Positions 18,969 through 29,141 of a stretch of DNA of 64,000 nt are shown here, one piece after another. Each line of letters begins with the position of its first letter. Within the stretch, counting starts at the first letter, position 1. The notes under the pieces were generated by a model. That model searched no databases and was not told where the DNA came from. It saw only the letters and a list, made by a program, of their open reading frames with translations. Source of the stretch: Corynebacterium appendicis CIP 107643 (GTDB lineage: Bacteria > Actinomycetota > Actinomycetes > Mycobacteriales > Mycobacteriaceae); assembly GCF_030408415.1 (NCBI RefSeq), contig NZ_CP046976.1, positions 1,240,001 to 1,304,000 on the forward strand, in the 5' to 3' direction. A program made the translations under genes and the position numbers.

Positions 18969-19772
18969 ATGACTGATACGCAACGACCTGCTTCTGAGCA
19001 CTTCCCTTCCGAGCGTTTCGCGCCGGGCACGTTCGCCCCGGCTCCGCAGCGCGCGAGCGCCACCCGCATGATCGCCTCGCAGGGCAAGATCGAAGCGATC
19101 CTTCTTCTGCGCCACGGCGAGCAGATTCTGGTGAACCTGCTCATTCCCGCCGCCATCATGATCGGCGCGGCCGTTGTCCCGGTGCTGGGAGACCAGACGA
19201 GCCTCAACCAGATCGTCACCATGGTCTTTTCCATCGCCGCCGCGTCGGCCGGGTTCACAGCGCAGGCGATTTCGCTAGCTTTTGATCGCCGATACGGTGC
19301 TTTGAAGCGCACTGGCGCGTCCGGCGTTCCCGCGTGGACGATCATCGCGGGCAAGGTGCTCGGCGTGCTGGCCACCGTGCTCGTGCAGATCGTCGTCCTC
19401 GGCGGCATCGCGCTCGCTCTGGGCTGGCGCATTTCCCCTGTCGGCGCCGTCCTCGGTTTCTTGACCTTGCTCGCCGGCGTCACGACGTTCACTGCGCTGG
19501 GCTTGCTGCTCGGTGGCACACAGTCGTCCGAAATCGTTCTCGCCGGCGCAAATTTCATTTGGCTGGTCATGCTGGCTGTGCTCGGCTGGGTGGTCTACTC
19601 CGGCAACCTCGGAACCCCCGGCGTGTGGGACCTCGTCCCCACTGTCGCGCTCGCCGACGCGATGGACGGCGCCCTGTCCGCAACCATCCACCCGTGGGCG
19701 TGGCTGGCCCTGATCGGGTGGGCCATTATCGCCGTCGCGGGAACTATCCGCTGGTTCAGATTCGACGGATAA
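18969..19772 (+). CDS. ABC-2 type exporter permease subunit
   Basis: 267 aa with six hydrophobic segments after a ~50-residue polar N-terminus (first segment ILVNLLIPAAIMIGAAVVPVLG, last WLALIGWAIIAVAGTI). The layout fits the ABC-2 membrane domain family. It partners with the ATPase just upstream. Substrate unknown; drug or haem-related roles have been suggested from its position beside ctaA, but the sequence does not decide this. Confidence 0.88.
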   Translation: MTDTQRPASEHFPSERFAPGTFAPAPQRASATRMIASQGKIEAILLLRHGEQILVNLLIPAAIMIGAAVVPVLGDQTSLNQIVTMVFSIAAASAGFTAQAISLAFDRRYGALKRTGASGVPAWTIIAGKVLGVLATVLVQIVVLGGIALALGWRISPVGAVLGFLTLLAGVTTFTALGLLLGGTQSSEIVLAGANFIWLVMLAVLGWVVYSGNLGTPGVWDLVPTVALADAMDGALSATIHPWAWLALIGWAIIAVAGTIRWFRFDG

Positions 19773-19826
19773 TAGGACAGTCTTGTCCAGATTCACTTCC
19801 GACCACGTGAAAGGCACACTCCGACC

Positions 19827-20819
19827 GTGAGTACCACCGCCACGACCTCGACCCCGCCCGCTGAGCGCATGAGCTTCTGGGACCGCCTGAAGAGCACCCC
19901 CACTGTGAAGGCACAACGCATTTTCGCCCTCATCGTGCTCGTCGCACAGGCAGGCATCACCTTCACCGGTTCGCTCGTGCGCGTCACCGGCTCCGGCCTC
20001 GGCTGTGACACGTGGCCGTTGTGCCACGAAGGCTCCCTCTTCCCGGTGCCGGGCGCGAACCCGTGGGTGCACCAGGTCATCGAATTCGGCAACAGAACCC
20101 TGACCTTCGTCGTGGCAGCAGCGACGATCGTGCTGTTCATCGCCGTACTGAGGGCTAACCGCCGCAAGGAAATCATCGTGCTGTCCGTCGTCTCCGGCGT
20201 CGGCGTGCTGGTGCAGGCCATCATCGGAGGCATCTCCGTGCTTCTCGACCTGCGCTGGTGGTCCGTGGCCATCCACTTCCTGCCGTCGATGATCCTCGTC
20301 TTCGTCGCCGCCGTGCTGTACATGCGTGTCGCTGAGCCCGACGACATCGCGCCTGAGCGCCGCTACTCCCCGACCGCGCGCTGGCTCGTTGTCGCCGCAG
20401 CCGTCGCCCTGTGCGTCGTGCTTGTCACCGGCACCATGGTCACCGGGTCCGGGCCGCACTCCGGCGACGCCGCCGCCGGCATGGAAGGTCGCCTCGAGCT
20501 GCCCACACGCACCCTCGCCTATGTGCACGCCGCGTCGATGTACATTTATCTCGCCTTCACCATGTTCGCCGTATACATCCTGCGCCGCGACAACGCCCCG
20601 AAAGACGCCTACAAGAGCTCCCTGGTGCTCATCGCCATGATCGTGGTGCAGTGGGCAATTGGTGTCGGCCAGTTCTATCTCGGCGTGCCGCGCTGGACCG
20701 TGCCCATGCACATCGTCATGTCCGGCGTCGTCGTCGCATTCACCGCATTCCTCTTCGCCCACGGCAACCGGCGTCTTCCGCTGCTGGAGGCGGGGCAGTA
20801 CAACACGAGCTCGTCGTAG
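19827..20819 (+). CDS. ctaA: Haem A synthase (CtaA/COX15)
   Basis: 330 aa, eight predicted membrane segments in two similar halves. It oxidises haem O to haem A for cytochrome aa3 oxidase. Typical sequences are GSLVRVTGSGLGCDTWPLCHEGSLFP near residue 50, HQVIEFGNRTLTF and HFLPSMILVF. It works with CtaB, encoded on the opposite strand two genes away. The GTG at 19827 is preceded by CACACT and no clear Shine-Dalgarno sequence. Confidence 0.93.
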   Translation: MSTTATTSTPPAERMSFWDRLKSTPTVKAQRIFALIVLVAQAGITFTGSLVRVTGSGLGCDTWPLCHEGSLFPVPGANPWVHQVIEFGNRTLTFVVAAATIVLFIAVLRANRRKEIIVLSVVSGVGVLVQAIIGGISVLLDLRWWSVAIHFLPSMILVFVAAVLYMRVAEPDDIAPERRYSPTARWLVVAAAVALCVVLVTGTMVTGSGPHSGDAAAGMEGRLELPTRTLAYVHAASMYIYLAFTMFAVYILRRDNAPKDAYKSSLVLIAMIVVQWAIGVGQFYLGVPRWTVPMHIVMSGVVVAFTAFLFAHGNRRLPLLEAGQYNTSSS

Positions 20820-20866
20820 AGCTTGCGCGCCGAAGAAAAACCCGGCGCAGCTCGCCTGACCACGCG

Positions 20867-20872
20867 TAACCT
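20867..20872 (+). promoter_or_regulatory. -10 element placed for a leaderless qor mRNA
   Basis: TAACCT ends 8 bases before the ATG at 20881. No Shine-Dalgarno sequence is seen. Confidence 0.35.
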
Positions 20873-20880
20873 GGATACGT

Positions 20881-21846
20881 ATGAAAGCTATCCAGATCAC
20901 CGAAACCGGCGGCCCGGACGTACTCGCGCTCGCCGACGTCCCCGCTCCCTCGCCCAACCCCGGCCAAGTTCTGGTGAAGGTGGCCTACGCGGGTGTCAAT
21001 TACATCGACACCTATTACCGCGAGGGCATCTATCATTCTGAGCTGCCCTTCGTCCCGGGGCTGGAAGGCTGCGGCGAAGTCGTCGAGGACCCCGCCGGAG
21101 AGATCGCACCGGGCACCGTTGTCGCATGGGATTCCGCGCCCGGCTCGTACGCGGAATACGTCTGCGTGGAGCGCGGCCGCCTCGTCGCCGTGCCCGACTC
21201 CATCGAGCCCCGCGTCGCCGCGACAATGCTGCTTCAGGGCATCACCGCCCATTACCTGCTCTACGGAGTGCGCGACACGCAGCAGGGCGATTCACTCCTG
21301 ATCACCGCAGGCGCCGGCGGCGTGGGCCTCCTGTTGACCCAGCTCGCGGCCGCGCAGGGGGCGACCGTCTTCTCCGTCGTCTCCACCGACGAGAAAGAGA
21401 AGCTCGCCTACGATGCCGGCGCCACTGAGGTGTTCCGCTACAGCGACGACCTCGCCGAGATGGTGCGCCGCCGCAACGGCGGCCGCGGAGTGGACGTGGT
21501 CTACGACGGCGTCGGCAAGGACACCTTCAACGAATCCCTCGAAGCCGTCCGCCCGCGGGGCCTGGTTTGCCTCTTCGGCGCCGCGTCCGGCCCCGTCGAC
21601 CCGATCGATCCGCAAATTCTGAACACACACGGCTCCATCTTTCTAACGCGCCCGTCTATCGGCGCTTACACCGCCACCGACGACGAATTCCGCATGCGCG
21701 CCCAAGCCGTCGTCCGCGCAGTCGACGACGGCACGCTAAACCTTCGTGTGCAAGAGCCCTACGCTCTCGCCGACGCAGCGCAGGCGCACAAGGATCTGCA
21801 GGGGCGCAGGACGACGGGCTCGATCGTCCTCAGGGTCTCCGTCTAA
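20881..21846 (+). CDS. qor: NADPH:quinone oxidoreductase, zinc-independent MDR family
   Basis: 321 aa. An MDR-fold protein with a GroES-like N-terminal domain (VKVAYAGVNYIDTYYREGIY) and the nucleotide motif ITAGAGGVGLLLTQLA near residue 140. Zinc ligands of the alcohol dehydrogenases are absent, as in quinone oxidoreductases. Two-electron quinone reduction with NADPH is the family role. It is convergent with ctaB. Confidence 0.88.
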   Translation: MKAIQITETGGPDVLALADVPAPSPNPGQVLVKVAYAGVNYIDTYYREGIYHSELPFVPGLEGCGEVVEDPAGEIAPGTVVAWDSAPGSYAEYVCVERGRLVAVPDSIEPRVAATMLLQGITAHYLLYGVRDTQQGDSLLITAGAGGVGLLLTQLAAAQGATVFSVVSTDEKEKLAYDAGATEVFRYSDDLAEMVRRRNGGRGVDVVYDGVGKDTFNESLEAVRPRGLVCLFGAASGPVDPIDPQILNTHGSIFLTRPSIGAYTATDDEFRMRAQAVVRAVDDGTLNLRVQEPYALADAAQAHKDLQGRRTTGSIVLRVSV

Positions 21847-21868
21847 GGCCGACTAAGCGGGACTGAGC

Positions 21869-21894
21869 GCGGGCTCGCTAACCGACGAGCCCGC
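21869..21894. terminator. Stem-loop between convergent qor and ctaB
   Basis: A 9-bp perfect inverted repeat GCGGGCTCG / CGAGCCCGC with an 8-nt loop covers the last codons of ctaB. It could terminate qor transcription from the plus strand. No T-run follows. Confidence 0.45.
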
Positions 21895-22810
21895 CGCCCA
21901 CGAGCTCACCCAGGGTCTGCAGCCCGAAGACCGCGTCAACGGACAACCCCAGGAACAGCGCTGCGAGGTAGTTGTTCGACAAAATGAACAGCTTCAGCGG
22001 TTTCACGTCGCCGCCGGCTTTCACACCGTTGTGCAGACGGGTTGCCATGATGAGGAACGCGGCGCCGGACAGCAACGCGACAGCGAAGTACACCCACGAC
22101 GCAGCCGGCACGAGCAGCAGCGACGTGATCACGGTCAGCCAGGAGTAGAAGACGATCTGCCGGGTGGTGGCTTCCGGGGTGGCCACGACGGGCAGCATCG
22201 GGACCTCGGCGCGCTCGTAGTCGTCGCGGTATTTCATGGCCAGCGCCCAGGTGTGTGGCGGAGTCCAGAAGAAGATGATCATGAACAGCACGATCGCCTG
22301 CCACCACTGGTCCGGGCTTCCGTCAGTGACGTGGCCGCGGATCACAGCCCAGCCGACGAGCACGGGCATGCAGCCGGCCGCACCGCCCCAAATGACGTTC
22401 TGCCAGGTGCGGCGCTTGAGCCACTTGGTGTAAACGAAGATGTAGAACCAGTTCGTCAGCAGGATGAAAAACGCGGCGAGCCAGGAGCCGCACACCAGTC
22501 CGAGCCACAGGACGGACGCCACGAGCAGCACAATCGCGAAGATGCGGGCGCGTTCCTTGGTCACCGTGTGGCGCACGAGCGGGCGGGCGCGCGTGCGGCC
22601 CATCTTCTGGTCGATGTCGTAGTCGACGACCATATTGAAGGTATTCGCGGCGGCGGCACCCATCCAGCCGCCGAACAGCGTGGCCAAAATGAGCCACACA
22701 TGCACTTCACCGCGGTCGGCCTGCAGCATCGCGGGGATGGCGGCGACCAGCAAAAGCTCGATGACCCGCGGCTTAGTCAGCGCGAAGTACGCCTTGACGG
22801 TCTCCAACAC
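21878..22810 (-). CDS. ctaB: Protohaem IX farnesyltransferase (haem O synthase)
   Basis: 310 aa UbiA-family prenyltransferase with about eight membrane segments; adds farnesyl to haem B. The Mg-prenyl-diphosphate binding site is [23 protein letters not shown] near residue 58, and the second site appears as [15 protein letters not shown]. It supplies CtaA. AGGAG lies 2 bases before the GTG at 22810 and 5 bases before an in-frame TTG at 22807, so the start may be the TTG. Upstream at 22878-22886 is a dispersed motif copy. Confidence 0.93.
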   Translation of the reverse strand: MLETVKAYFALTKPRVIELLLVAAIPAMLQADRGEVHVWLILATLFGGWMGAAAANTFNMVVDYDIDQKMGRTRARPLVRHTVTKERARIFAIVLLVASVLWLGLVCGSWLAAFFILLTNWFYIFVYTKWLKRRTWQNVIWGGAAGCMPVLVGWAVIRGHVTDGSPDQWWQAIVLFMIIFFWTPPHTWALAMKYRDDYERAEVPMLPVVATPEATTRQIVFYSWLTVITSLLLVPAASWVYFAVALLSGAAFLIMATRLHNGVKAGGDVKPLKLFILSNNYLAALFLGLSVDAVFGLQTLGELVGGGLVG

Positions 22811-22877
22811 AACTCCTCATTCAGCGCGGTTTTTGGGCTGGGGACTAGTCGCAGCAAGGCGCGCAAAAGTTCCCGCG

Positions 22878-22886
22878 CTTATCGAC
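22878..22886. repeat. Representative copy of a dispersed motif, GCTTATCGACG / CGTCGATAAGC
   Basis: The core CTTATCGAC (or GTCGATAAG) occurs at least 17 times in the window: 521, 3617, 4927, 10570, 15636, 18787, 22878, 26303, 27358, 30151, 34587, 36869, 41358, 48488, 54558, 57476 and 62933 (first base of each 9-mer). Sixteen of the copies extend to the 11-mer. Five copies are intergenic. Function unknown; see findings. Confidence 0.9.
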
Positions 22887-23004
22887 GTCCCCCGCTTTCC
22901 TTCGTCCTTCGCATCCTAGTCCCGACAAACACCGGCATGAAATCCCGCGCCTTTTGTCCGTAACTGTTGTTCAATAACTGCTTATTAGTCGCCTGAACCG
23001 CCGC

Positions 23005-24013
23005 TTGGGCATCTCCGTCGCCGCCGTCCTTTCTTCCGGTGCCCTGCTTGCCGGACTAACATCCCGCACGATCGGCGGCGGCGGAGACAGCGACTCCGCC
23101 GTCACCTCCAGTTCGAACGGTTCGGGTGCCGCAGCCGAGACGACACCAGAAAAGAAAAGCGGCGACGGAGGCACGAACGACGCGAAGGAGGAGCAGAAGC
23201 TCGAGGAAGTCTCGGTGACCTTCCGCTCCGTGGGCGACATCCTCATCCACAACGAGGACTACTTCGACGCGGCGGCAGAGGCAGCCCAGGACGGCGGGCA
23301 GGACAGCGGCCAGGGCTACGACTTCGCCCCGATGTTCGCGCCGGTGAAGAAATACATGGAGAACGCGGACATCACCACCGCCAACATGGAGGTGCCCGTC
23401 GCCGGCCCCAAATTCGAGTTGTCGGGGTACCCGGCGTTCAACTCGCCGCCGGAGATCGTGGACGCACTCAAAGGTGCGGGCGTGGAAATCGTCAACAACG
23501 CCACCAACCACTCGATGGACAGGGGGACTGAGGGAGTTGAGGCGTCGACAAGCAATATGCGCGACCGCGGAATGCTGTACATGGGCAGCTTCGCCTCCCC
23601 GGAAGACCGTGTGACGCCGCGCGTCATCGAGCGCCACGGGCTGAAGGTGGGCTTCCTCGGGCGGGCATCCGCACGTGCTCGAGCCGTTCCAGCGCTACCC
23701 GGAAGACGAGCCGGGGCTCGGCGTCTGGTTCTCGCACGGCAATTTCCAGCACGGCCAGTACGACGAGCAGACGAAGCACGGCGGCATCGGCGAATACACC
23801 ATCACCCGCCACGCCGACGGCGAGCTGTCGCTCGGGAAAATCCGCTTCATGCCCACCTACACCGTCGGCAAGCCGCAGACCCCCGAATACAAGGTCATCC
23901 CACTTGCCGACGCCGGCGCCCTCGGCTGGGTGGACGTCGACCGCGCACGCGCCGACATCACGTCGTTAATGAACACCTACACCGACGTCGAGGTCGTCGA
24001 CTACCTCGACTGA
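23005..24013 (+). pseudogene. CapA/PgsA-like metallophosphatase gene, broken by internal deletion and frameshift
   Basis: The first frame (from a TTG at 23005) has a signal-like segment, an acidic linker, and the start of a PGA_cap domain: VTFRSVGDILIHNEDYFDAA, ANMEVPV, NNATNHSMDRG and GLKVGFLG. After GFLG at about 23661 this frame continues as Arg/Ala-rich junk. A second frame picks up at 23660-23663 with GGHPHVLEPFQRYP and continues to LGVWFSHGNFQ and the C-terminus, ending at 24013. The segment normally between these two blocks, roughly 60-70 residues in family members, is missing, so this is a deletion that also shifts frame. The N-terminal start is unclear: a stop lies at 22975 and no good ribosome site is seen. 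Confidence 0.85.
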
Positions 24014-24096
24014 CCCGTCTCGGTCCCCGCCAGACGATTACCACTAGTGTGTAAAGAGTTAGTTAGCTCCGACACACTGGTAAGCGAGGACACCCT

Positions 24097-26286
24097 GTGA
24101 CTACCTCTTCCGAGAACAACCCCGCCGCGTCGCTCCCCGACGAACTGCAGGCCATGACCGTGGCCCGCTACCCGGAGGACTGGACCGCAGAAGACACCCG
24201 CGCCGTGGACGCTGTCCGCGTCCTGGCTGCCGACGCAGTGGAGAACTGCGGTTCGGGCCACCCTGGCACCGCAATGTCGCTGGCCCCGCTGGCGTACACG
24301 CTCTATCAGCGCGTCATGCGCCACGACCCGGCTGACCCGCACTGGATCGGCCGCGACCGTTTCGTGCTGTCGAACGGCCATTCGTCGCTCACGCAGTACA
24401 TCCAGCTCTACCTCGGCGGCTTCGGCCTCGAAATCGAAGACCTCAAGGCGCTGCGCACCTGGGGCTCAAAGACACCGGGCCACCCGGAGTACAACCACAC
24501 CGCCGGCGTGGAGATCACCACGGGGCCGCTCGGCCAGGGCCTCGCCTCGGCCGTGGGCATGGCCATGGCCGCCCGCCGCGAGCGCGGCCTCTTCGACCCG
24601 GGCGCAGCTCCCGGCGAGTCGCCCTTCGACCACTTCATCTACGTCATCGCCGGCGACGGCGACCTGCAGGAGGGCGTGACCAGCGAGGCCAGCTCCCTTG
24701 CCGGCACTCAGCAGCTGGGCAACCTCATCGCCTTCTGGGACGACAACCGCATCTCCATCGAGGACGACACGCAGATCGCCTTGAACGAGGACGTGCTCGC
24801 CCGCTACGAGGCATACGGCTGGCAGACGCTCACCGTCGAGTCCGGCGAGGACGTCACCGCGATTCTCGAGGCCGTCGAGCAGGCGAAGGCGGAGACGGCG
24901 AAGCCGACGATGATCCGTGTCAAGACGGTCATCGGCTACCCCGCCCCGAACATGATGAACACGGGCGCGGTCCACGGCGCCGCCCTCGGCGCCGACGAGG
25001 TCGCCGCGGTCAAGGAAGTGCTCGGCTTCGACGCTTCCACAGCGTTCCCCGTCGAGGACACCATCATCGAGCACACACGCAAGCTCGTCGACCGCGGCGC
25101 CGACGCCCACAAGCAATGGCAAGAGCTTTTCGACGCCTGGGCTACCGCAAACCCCGACAACAAGGACCTCCTGGACCGCCTTTCCGCCCGCGAACTGCCG
25201 GCTGGCTGGGCCGACGAGCTGCCGACGTGGGAGCCGGACGAGAAGGGCATCGCCACCCGCAAAGCCTCCGAGGCATCCATCCAGGCTCTAGCGAAGACTC
25301 TGCCGGAACTGTGGGGCGGCTCGGCCGACCTGGCCGGCTCCAACAACACCCTGATCAAGGGCGAGGCATCGTTCGGCCCGGAGGCGATCTCCACCGACAT
25401 GTTCACCGCGCACCCCTACGGCCGCAATCTGCACTTCGGCATCCGCGAGCACGGCATGGGCGCGATCATGAACGGCATCGCCCTGCACGGAAATACCCGC
25501 GTCTACGGCGGCACCTTCCTCATCTTCTCGGAGTACCTCTACCCCGCCATCCGCGTCGCAGCGCTGTCGGGCATCGACGGATACTACGTCTTCACCCACG
25601 ACTCCATCGGCCTCGGCGAGGACGGTCCGACCCACCAGCCCGTCGAGACGCTCACGGCTCTGCGCGCCATCCCGGACCTCGCCGTGATCCGCCCGGCCGA
25701 TGCCAACGAGACCGCCGCCGCTTGGAAGGCCGCCCTCGAAGCCGACCCGCAGCCGAAGGCACTCGCCCTGTCCCGCCAGAACCTCCCTGTGCTCGAAGGC
25801 ACCAAGGAAAAGGCTCTCGACGGTGTCGCACGCGGCGCGTACATCCTCGTCGAAGCCTCCACCGGCACACCCGACGTCATCCTCATGGGCTCCGGCTCCG
25901 AGGTCCAGCTCGCAGTCGCGGCGGCGAAGGAACTCGAGGCGGACGGCATCGCCACCCGCGTGGTGTCTATGCCGTCGATGGACTGGTTCCTCCAGCAGGA
26001 GCGCTCCTACATCGACGAAATCATCCCGCGCGACGTCCTCGCACGCGTCTCCGTCGAAGCAGGCGTGGCCATGCCGTGGTTCCGCTTCACCGGCGACCAG
26101 GGCCGCAACGTCTCCCTCGAGCACTTCGGCGCGTCCGCGCCGGGCGCAGAGCTCTTCGAGCGCTTCGGCTTCACCACCGACGCGGTCGTCGCCGCCGCCC
26201 GAGAGTCCCTCGATTCCGTGCGCACCCGCACCGCCGATTCCGCCGCCGACCCAGAGCGTGGCCCGGTGCGCGGGGACGGGGTGTAG
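24097..26286 (+). CDS. tkt: Transketolase
   Basis: 729 aa, TPP enzyme moving two-carbon units in the non-oxidative pentose phosphate pathway. Visible landmarks are [19 protein letters not shown] near residue 50, the TPP motif [18 protein letters not shown] near 190, and the pyrimidine domain with [19 protein letters not shown] near 510. The GTG at 24097 has AGCGAGGA 7 bases upstream. It is the first gene of tkt-tal-zwf-opcA-pgl. Confidence 0.97.
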   Translation: MTTSSENNPAASLPDELQAMTVARYPEDWTAEDTRAVDAVRVLAADAVENCGSGHPGTAMSLAPLAYTLYQRVMRHDPADPHWIGRDRFVLSNGHSSLTQYIQLYLGGFGLEIEDLKALRTWGSKTPGHPEYNHTAGVEITTGPLGQGLASAVGMAMAARRERGLFDPGAAPGESPFDHFIYVIAGDGDLQEGVTSEASSLAGTQQLGNLIAFWDDNRISIEDDTQIALNEDVLARYEAYGWQTLTVESGEDVTAILEAVEQAKAETAKPTMIRVKTVIGYPAPNMMNTGAVHGAALGADEVAAVKEVLGFDASTAFPVEDTIIEHTRKLVDRGADAHKQWQELFDAWATANPDNKDLLDRLSARELPAGWADELPTWEPDEKGIATRKASEASIQALAKTLPELWGGSADLAGSNNTLIKGEASFGPEAISTDMFTAHPYGRNLHFGIREHGMGAIMNGIALHGNTRVYGGTFLIFSEYLYPAIRVAALSGIDGYYVFTHDSIGLGEDGPTHQPVETLTALRAIPDLAVIRPADANETAAAWKAALEADPQPKALALSRQNLPVLEGTKEKALDGVARGAYILVEASTGTPDVILMGSGSEVQLAVAAAKELEADGIATRVVSMPSMDWFLQQERSYIDEIIPRDVLARVSVEAGVAMPWFRFTGDQGRNVSLEHFGASAPGAELFERFGFTTDAVVAAARESLDSVRTRTADSAADPERGPVRGDGV

Positions 26287-26334
26287 GGGCCTGCAGGGAA
26301 ACGTCGATAAGCGAAAAGCGATAAAGGAGAAACC

Positions 26335-27420
26335 ATGACTGCCATTGACCGCCTCGCCGAAGTTGGCACCTCCACCTGGCTCGACGACCTGTCGCGCGAA
26401 CGCATCGTGTCCGGCAACCTCGCCGAGATCAAAGCCGCCAAATCCCTGGCCGGCGTGACCACGAACCCGGCGATCTTCGCCAAGGCGATGTCGTCCGGCA
26501 CCGCCTACGACGAGCAGATCGCGGAGCTCAAAGCCGGCCAGATCGGCGTCGACGAGGCCGTCTACGCCATGAGCGTGAAAGACGTCCAGGACGCCTGCGA
26601 CCTGTTCCGGGACGTCTTCGACTCCACCGGCGGCCAGGACGGGCGCGTGTCCATCGAGGTCGACCCGCGCCACGCCGACGACGAAGCAGCCACCGTCGCC
26701 CACGCGAAGGAGCTGTGGGCGCTCGTCGACCGCCCGAACGTGATGATCAAGATCCCCGCCACCGACGCGTCCCTGCCCGCCATCACGCAGGCGCTCGCCG
26801 AGGGCATCTCCGTCAACGTGACGCTCATCTTCTCCGTCGAGCGCTACCAGCAGGTCATCGACGCCTACAAGGCCGGTATCGAGCGGGCCGCCGCGAACGG
26901 GCACGATGTGTCGACGATCCACTCCGTCGCCTCCTTCTTCGTCTCCCGCATGGACACCGAGGTGGACAACCGTCTCGGCGCCATCGGCACCGACGAAGCC
27001 CGCGCGCTGAAGGGCAAGGCCGGCATTGCCAACGCCCGTCTGGCGTACCAGCTCTTCCTCGACTCCTTCGGCGACAACGCAGGCCTGCCGGAGGGCGCGA
27101 ACAAGCAGCGCCCGCTGTGGGCCTCGACCGGCGTGAAGAACCCGGACTACCCCGCCGACATGTACGTCGTCGAGCTCGCCGGCCCGGACACCGTCAACAC
27201 CATGCCCGAGCCGACCATCGACGCCGTGCTCAACGCCGACAACGTCCGCGGCGACACCCTCACCGGCACCGCCGACGAGGCGCGCGCGGTCTTCGAGCAG
27301 CTCGCCGCCGCAGGCATCGAGCTTGACGACGTCGTCGCCGTCCTCGAACGCGAAGGCGTCGATAAGTTCGTCGACGCGTGGCAGGAACTGCTCGACTCCA
27401 TGCTCGAGAACCTGAAATAG
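26335..27420 (+). CDS. tal: Transaldolase
   Basis: 361 aa, the long actinobacterial form (type 2). Moves a dihydroxyacetone unit between sugar phosphates through a Schiff-base lysine, seen in [10 protein letters not shown] near residue 140. [11 protein letters not shown] and [18 protein letters not shown] are further landmarks. AAAGGAG lies 7 bases before the ATG. The short spacer after tkt carries a dispersed motif copy (26303-26311) and a second lies near the 3' end (27358-27366). Confidence 0.97.
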   Translation: MTAIDRLAEVGTSTWLDDLSRERIVSGNLAEIKAAKSLAGVTTNPAIFAKAMSSGTAYDEQIAELKAGQIGVDEAVYAMSVKDVQDACDLFRDVFDSTGGQDGRVSIEVDPRHADDEAATVAHAKELWALVDRPNVMIKIPATDASLPAITQALAEGISVNVTLIFSVERYQQVIDAYKAGIERAAANGHDVSTIHSVASFFVSRMDTEVDNRLGAIGTDEARALKGKAGIANARLAYQLFLDSFGDNAGLPEGANKQRPLWASTGVKNPDYPADMYVVELAGPDTVNTMPEPTIDAVLNADNVRGDTLTGTADEARAVFEQLAAAGIELDDVVAVLEREGVDKFVDAWQELLDSMLENLK

Positions 27421-27548
27421 CCAAATCCTTCGTCGCGGCCGCCCATTTAAGGTTTAATCTTCTTAATTGGATCAGCGGCCGCGGCGCCCTATGCGCGGCG
27501 CGTGACCGTCCCAGACCGTTTAGCCCACCAGACGAAAGGCCGACGCCT

Positions 27549-29090
27549 GTGTCGAACCCGGCACCCGAAGAATGGAAGAACCCCCTCCGCTCCCACGCTG
27601 ACCGGCGGCTGCCGCGGATTGCCGGGCCGTCTGGCATGGTCATCTTCGGCGTGACCGGAGACCTGGCCAAGCGGAAATTGCTGCCGGCCATCTACGACCT
27701 CGCGTACCGCGGGCTTTTGCCCGCCGGCTTCACACTCGTCGGCTTCGGCCGCCGCCCCTGGTCGAAGGAAGAGTTTGAAAACTACGTCCGCGAACAGGTC
27801 GAGGTTGGAGCCCGCACCGACTTCGACGAGCACGTCTGGGCTCGGCTCGCCGAGGGCATGCACTTCGTCCAGGGCGCGTTCGACGACGACGAAGCCTTCG
27901 AGAGCATGGCCGAGCTGCTGCGCCACATGGACGCCACCCGCGGCACCGCCGGCAACTGGGCTTTCTACCTGTCCGTGCCGCCGGAATACTTTTCTAATGT
28001 GATCGACCAGCTCGACCGCACCGGCATGGCTCAGGCCGAGAACGGGCAGTGGCGGCGCGTGATCATCGAGAAGCCGTTCGGCCACAACCTCGCCACCGCC
28101 CGCGAGCTCAACGAGACCATCAACTCCGTCTTCCCCGAGCGCGCCGTCTTCCGCATCGACCACTACCTGGGTAAAGAAACCGTCCAGAACATCCTGGCCA
28201 TGCGGTTCGCCAACCAGATGTTCGAGCCGCTCTGGAACGCCCAGTTCGTCGACCACGTCCAAATCACCATGGCCGAGGACATCGGGCTCGGCGGCCGCGC
28301 CGGCTACTACGACGGCATCGGCGCCGCACGCGACGTCATCCAGAATCACCTGCTGCAGCTACTCGCCCTGGTGGCCATGGATGAGCCGGTCTCTTTCTCC
28401 CCCCGCCAGCTGCGCTACGAAAAGCTCAAGATCCTGCGCGCCACCAAGCCCATCGGGCCGTTCGAAGAGACCACTGCCCGCGGCCAGTACACCGCCGGCT
28501 GGCAGGGCTCGGAGCAGGTCGTCGGCCTGCGCGAAGAGGACGGCTTCGACCCCGAGTCCAGCACCGAGACCTACGCCGCGTGCACCCTCGGCGTGAACTC
28601 CCGCCGCTGGGCCGGCGTCCCGTTCTATCTGCGCACCGGCAAGCGCCTGGGCCGCCGCGTCACCGAGATCGCGCTCGTGTTCAAAAAGGCGCCACACGAG
28701 GCATTCGGTCCCGGATTGACCAGCCAGCTGGGCGCCAACACGCTCGTCATCCGCGTCCAGCCCGACGAAGGCATCCTGCTCCGCTTCGGCTCCAAGGTCC
28801 CCGGCTCCACGATGGAAGTCCGCGACGTCAACATGGACTTCTCCTACACCGAAGCATTCACGGAGGAATCTCCGGAAGCCTACGAGCGCCTCATCCTCGA
28901 CGCGCTTCTCGACGAAACCGGCCTCTTCCCCACCGCCGCCGAAGTCGAGCGCAGCTGGGAGATCCTCGACCCCATCCTCGATTACTGGGCCGCCACCGGC
29001 CGCCCCGACGAATACGCCGCCGGCACCTGGGGCCCCACCTCCGCCGACGAAATGATGGCCGCCCACGGACGCACCTGGCGGCGCCCCTAG
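27549..29090 (+). CDS. zwf: Glucose-6-phosphate 1-dehydrogenase
   Basis: 513 aa, makes NADPH and 6-phosphogluconolactone. NADP fold motif [19 protein letters not shown] near residue 35, catalytic [13 protein letters not shown] near 205, and [29 protein letters not shown] near 245. The GTG at 27549 gives the [15 protein letters not shown]-terminus seen in corynebacteria. The 128-base spacer after tal is AT-rich in its centre (TTTAAGGTTTAATCTTC) and flanked by GCGGCCGC sequences, so it may carry a promoter. Confidence 0.97.
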   Translation: MSNPAPEEWKNPLRSHADRRLPRIAGPSGMVIFGVTGDLAKRKLLPAIYDLAYRGLLPAGFTLVGFGRRPWSKEEFENYVREQVEVGARTDFDEHVWARLAEGMHFVQGAFDDDEAFESMAELLRHMDATRGTAGNWAFYLSVPPEYFSNVIDQLDRTGMAQAENGQWRRVIIEKPFGHNLATARELNETINSVFPERAVFRIDHYLGKETVQNILAMRFANQMFEPLWNAQFVDHVQITMAEDIGLGGRAGYYDGIGAARDVIQNHLLQLLALVAMDEPVSFSPRQLRYEKLKILRATKPIGPFEETTARGQYTAGWQGSEQVVGLREEDGFDPESSTETYAACTLGVNSRRWAGVPFYLRTGKRLGRRVTEIALVFKKAPHEAFGPGLTSQLGANTLVIRVQPDEGILLRFGSKVPGSTMEVRDVNMDFSYTEAFTEESPEAYERLILDALLDETGLFPTAAEVERSWEILDPILDYWAATGRPDEYAAGTWGPTSADEMMAAHGRTWRRP

Positions 29091-29095
29091 CGCCC

Positions 29096-29129
29096 GCAGG
29101 ACAACGCAGGAACCGCAGGAACCGCAGGA
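29096..29129 (+). repeat. Short tandem repeat upstream of opcA
   Basis: Three to four copies of a ~9-base unit GCAGGAACC (first copy diverged as GCAGGACAAC) lie between zwf and opcA. Each unit contains AGGA, and the last leads into the ribosome binding region of opcA. Confidence 0.7.
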
Positions 29130-29141
29130 AAAGAGTCTCAG

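Noticed and set aside
27435..27483. GCGGCCGC repeats around the tal-zwf spacer as an operator
   Set aside because: The 8-mer is self-complementary and common in GC-rich DNA; two copies are not enough to call a site.
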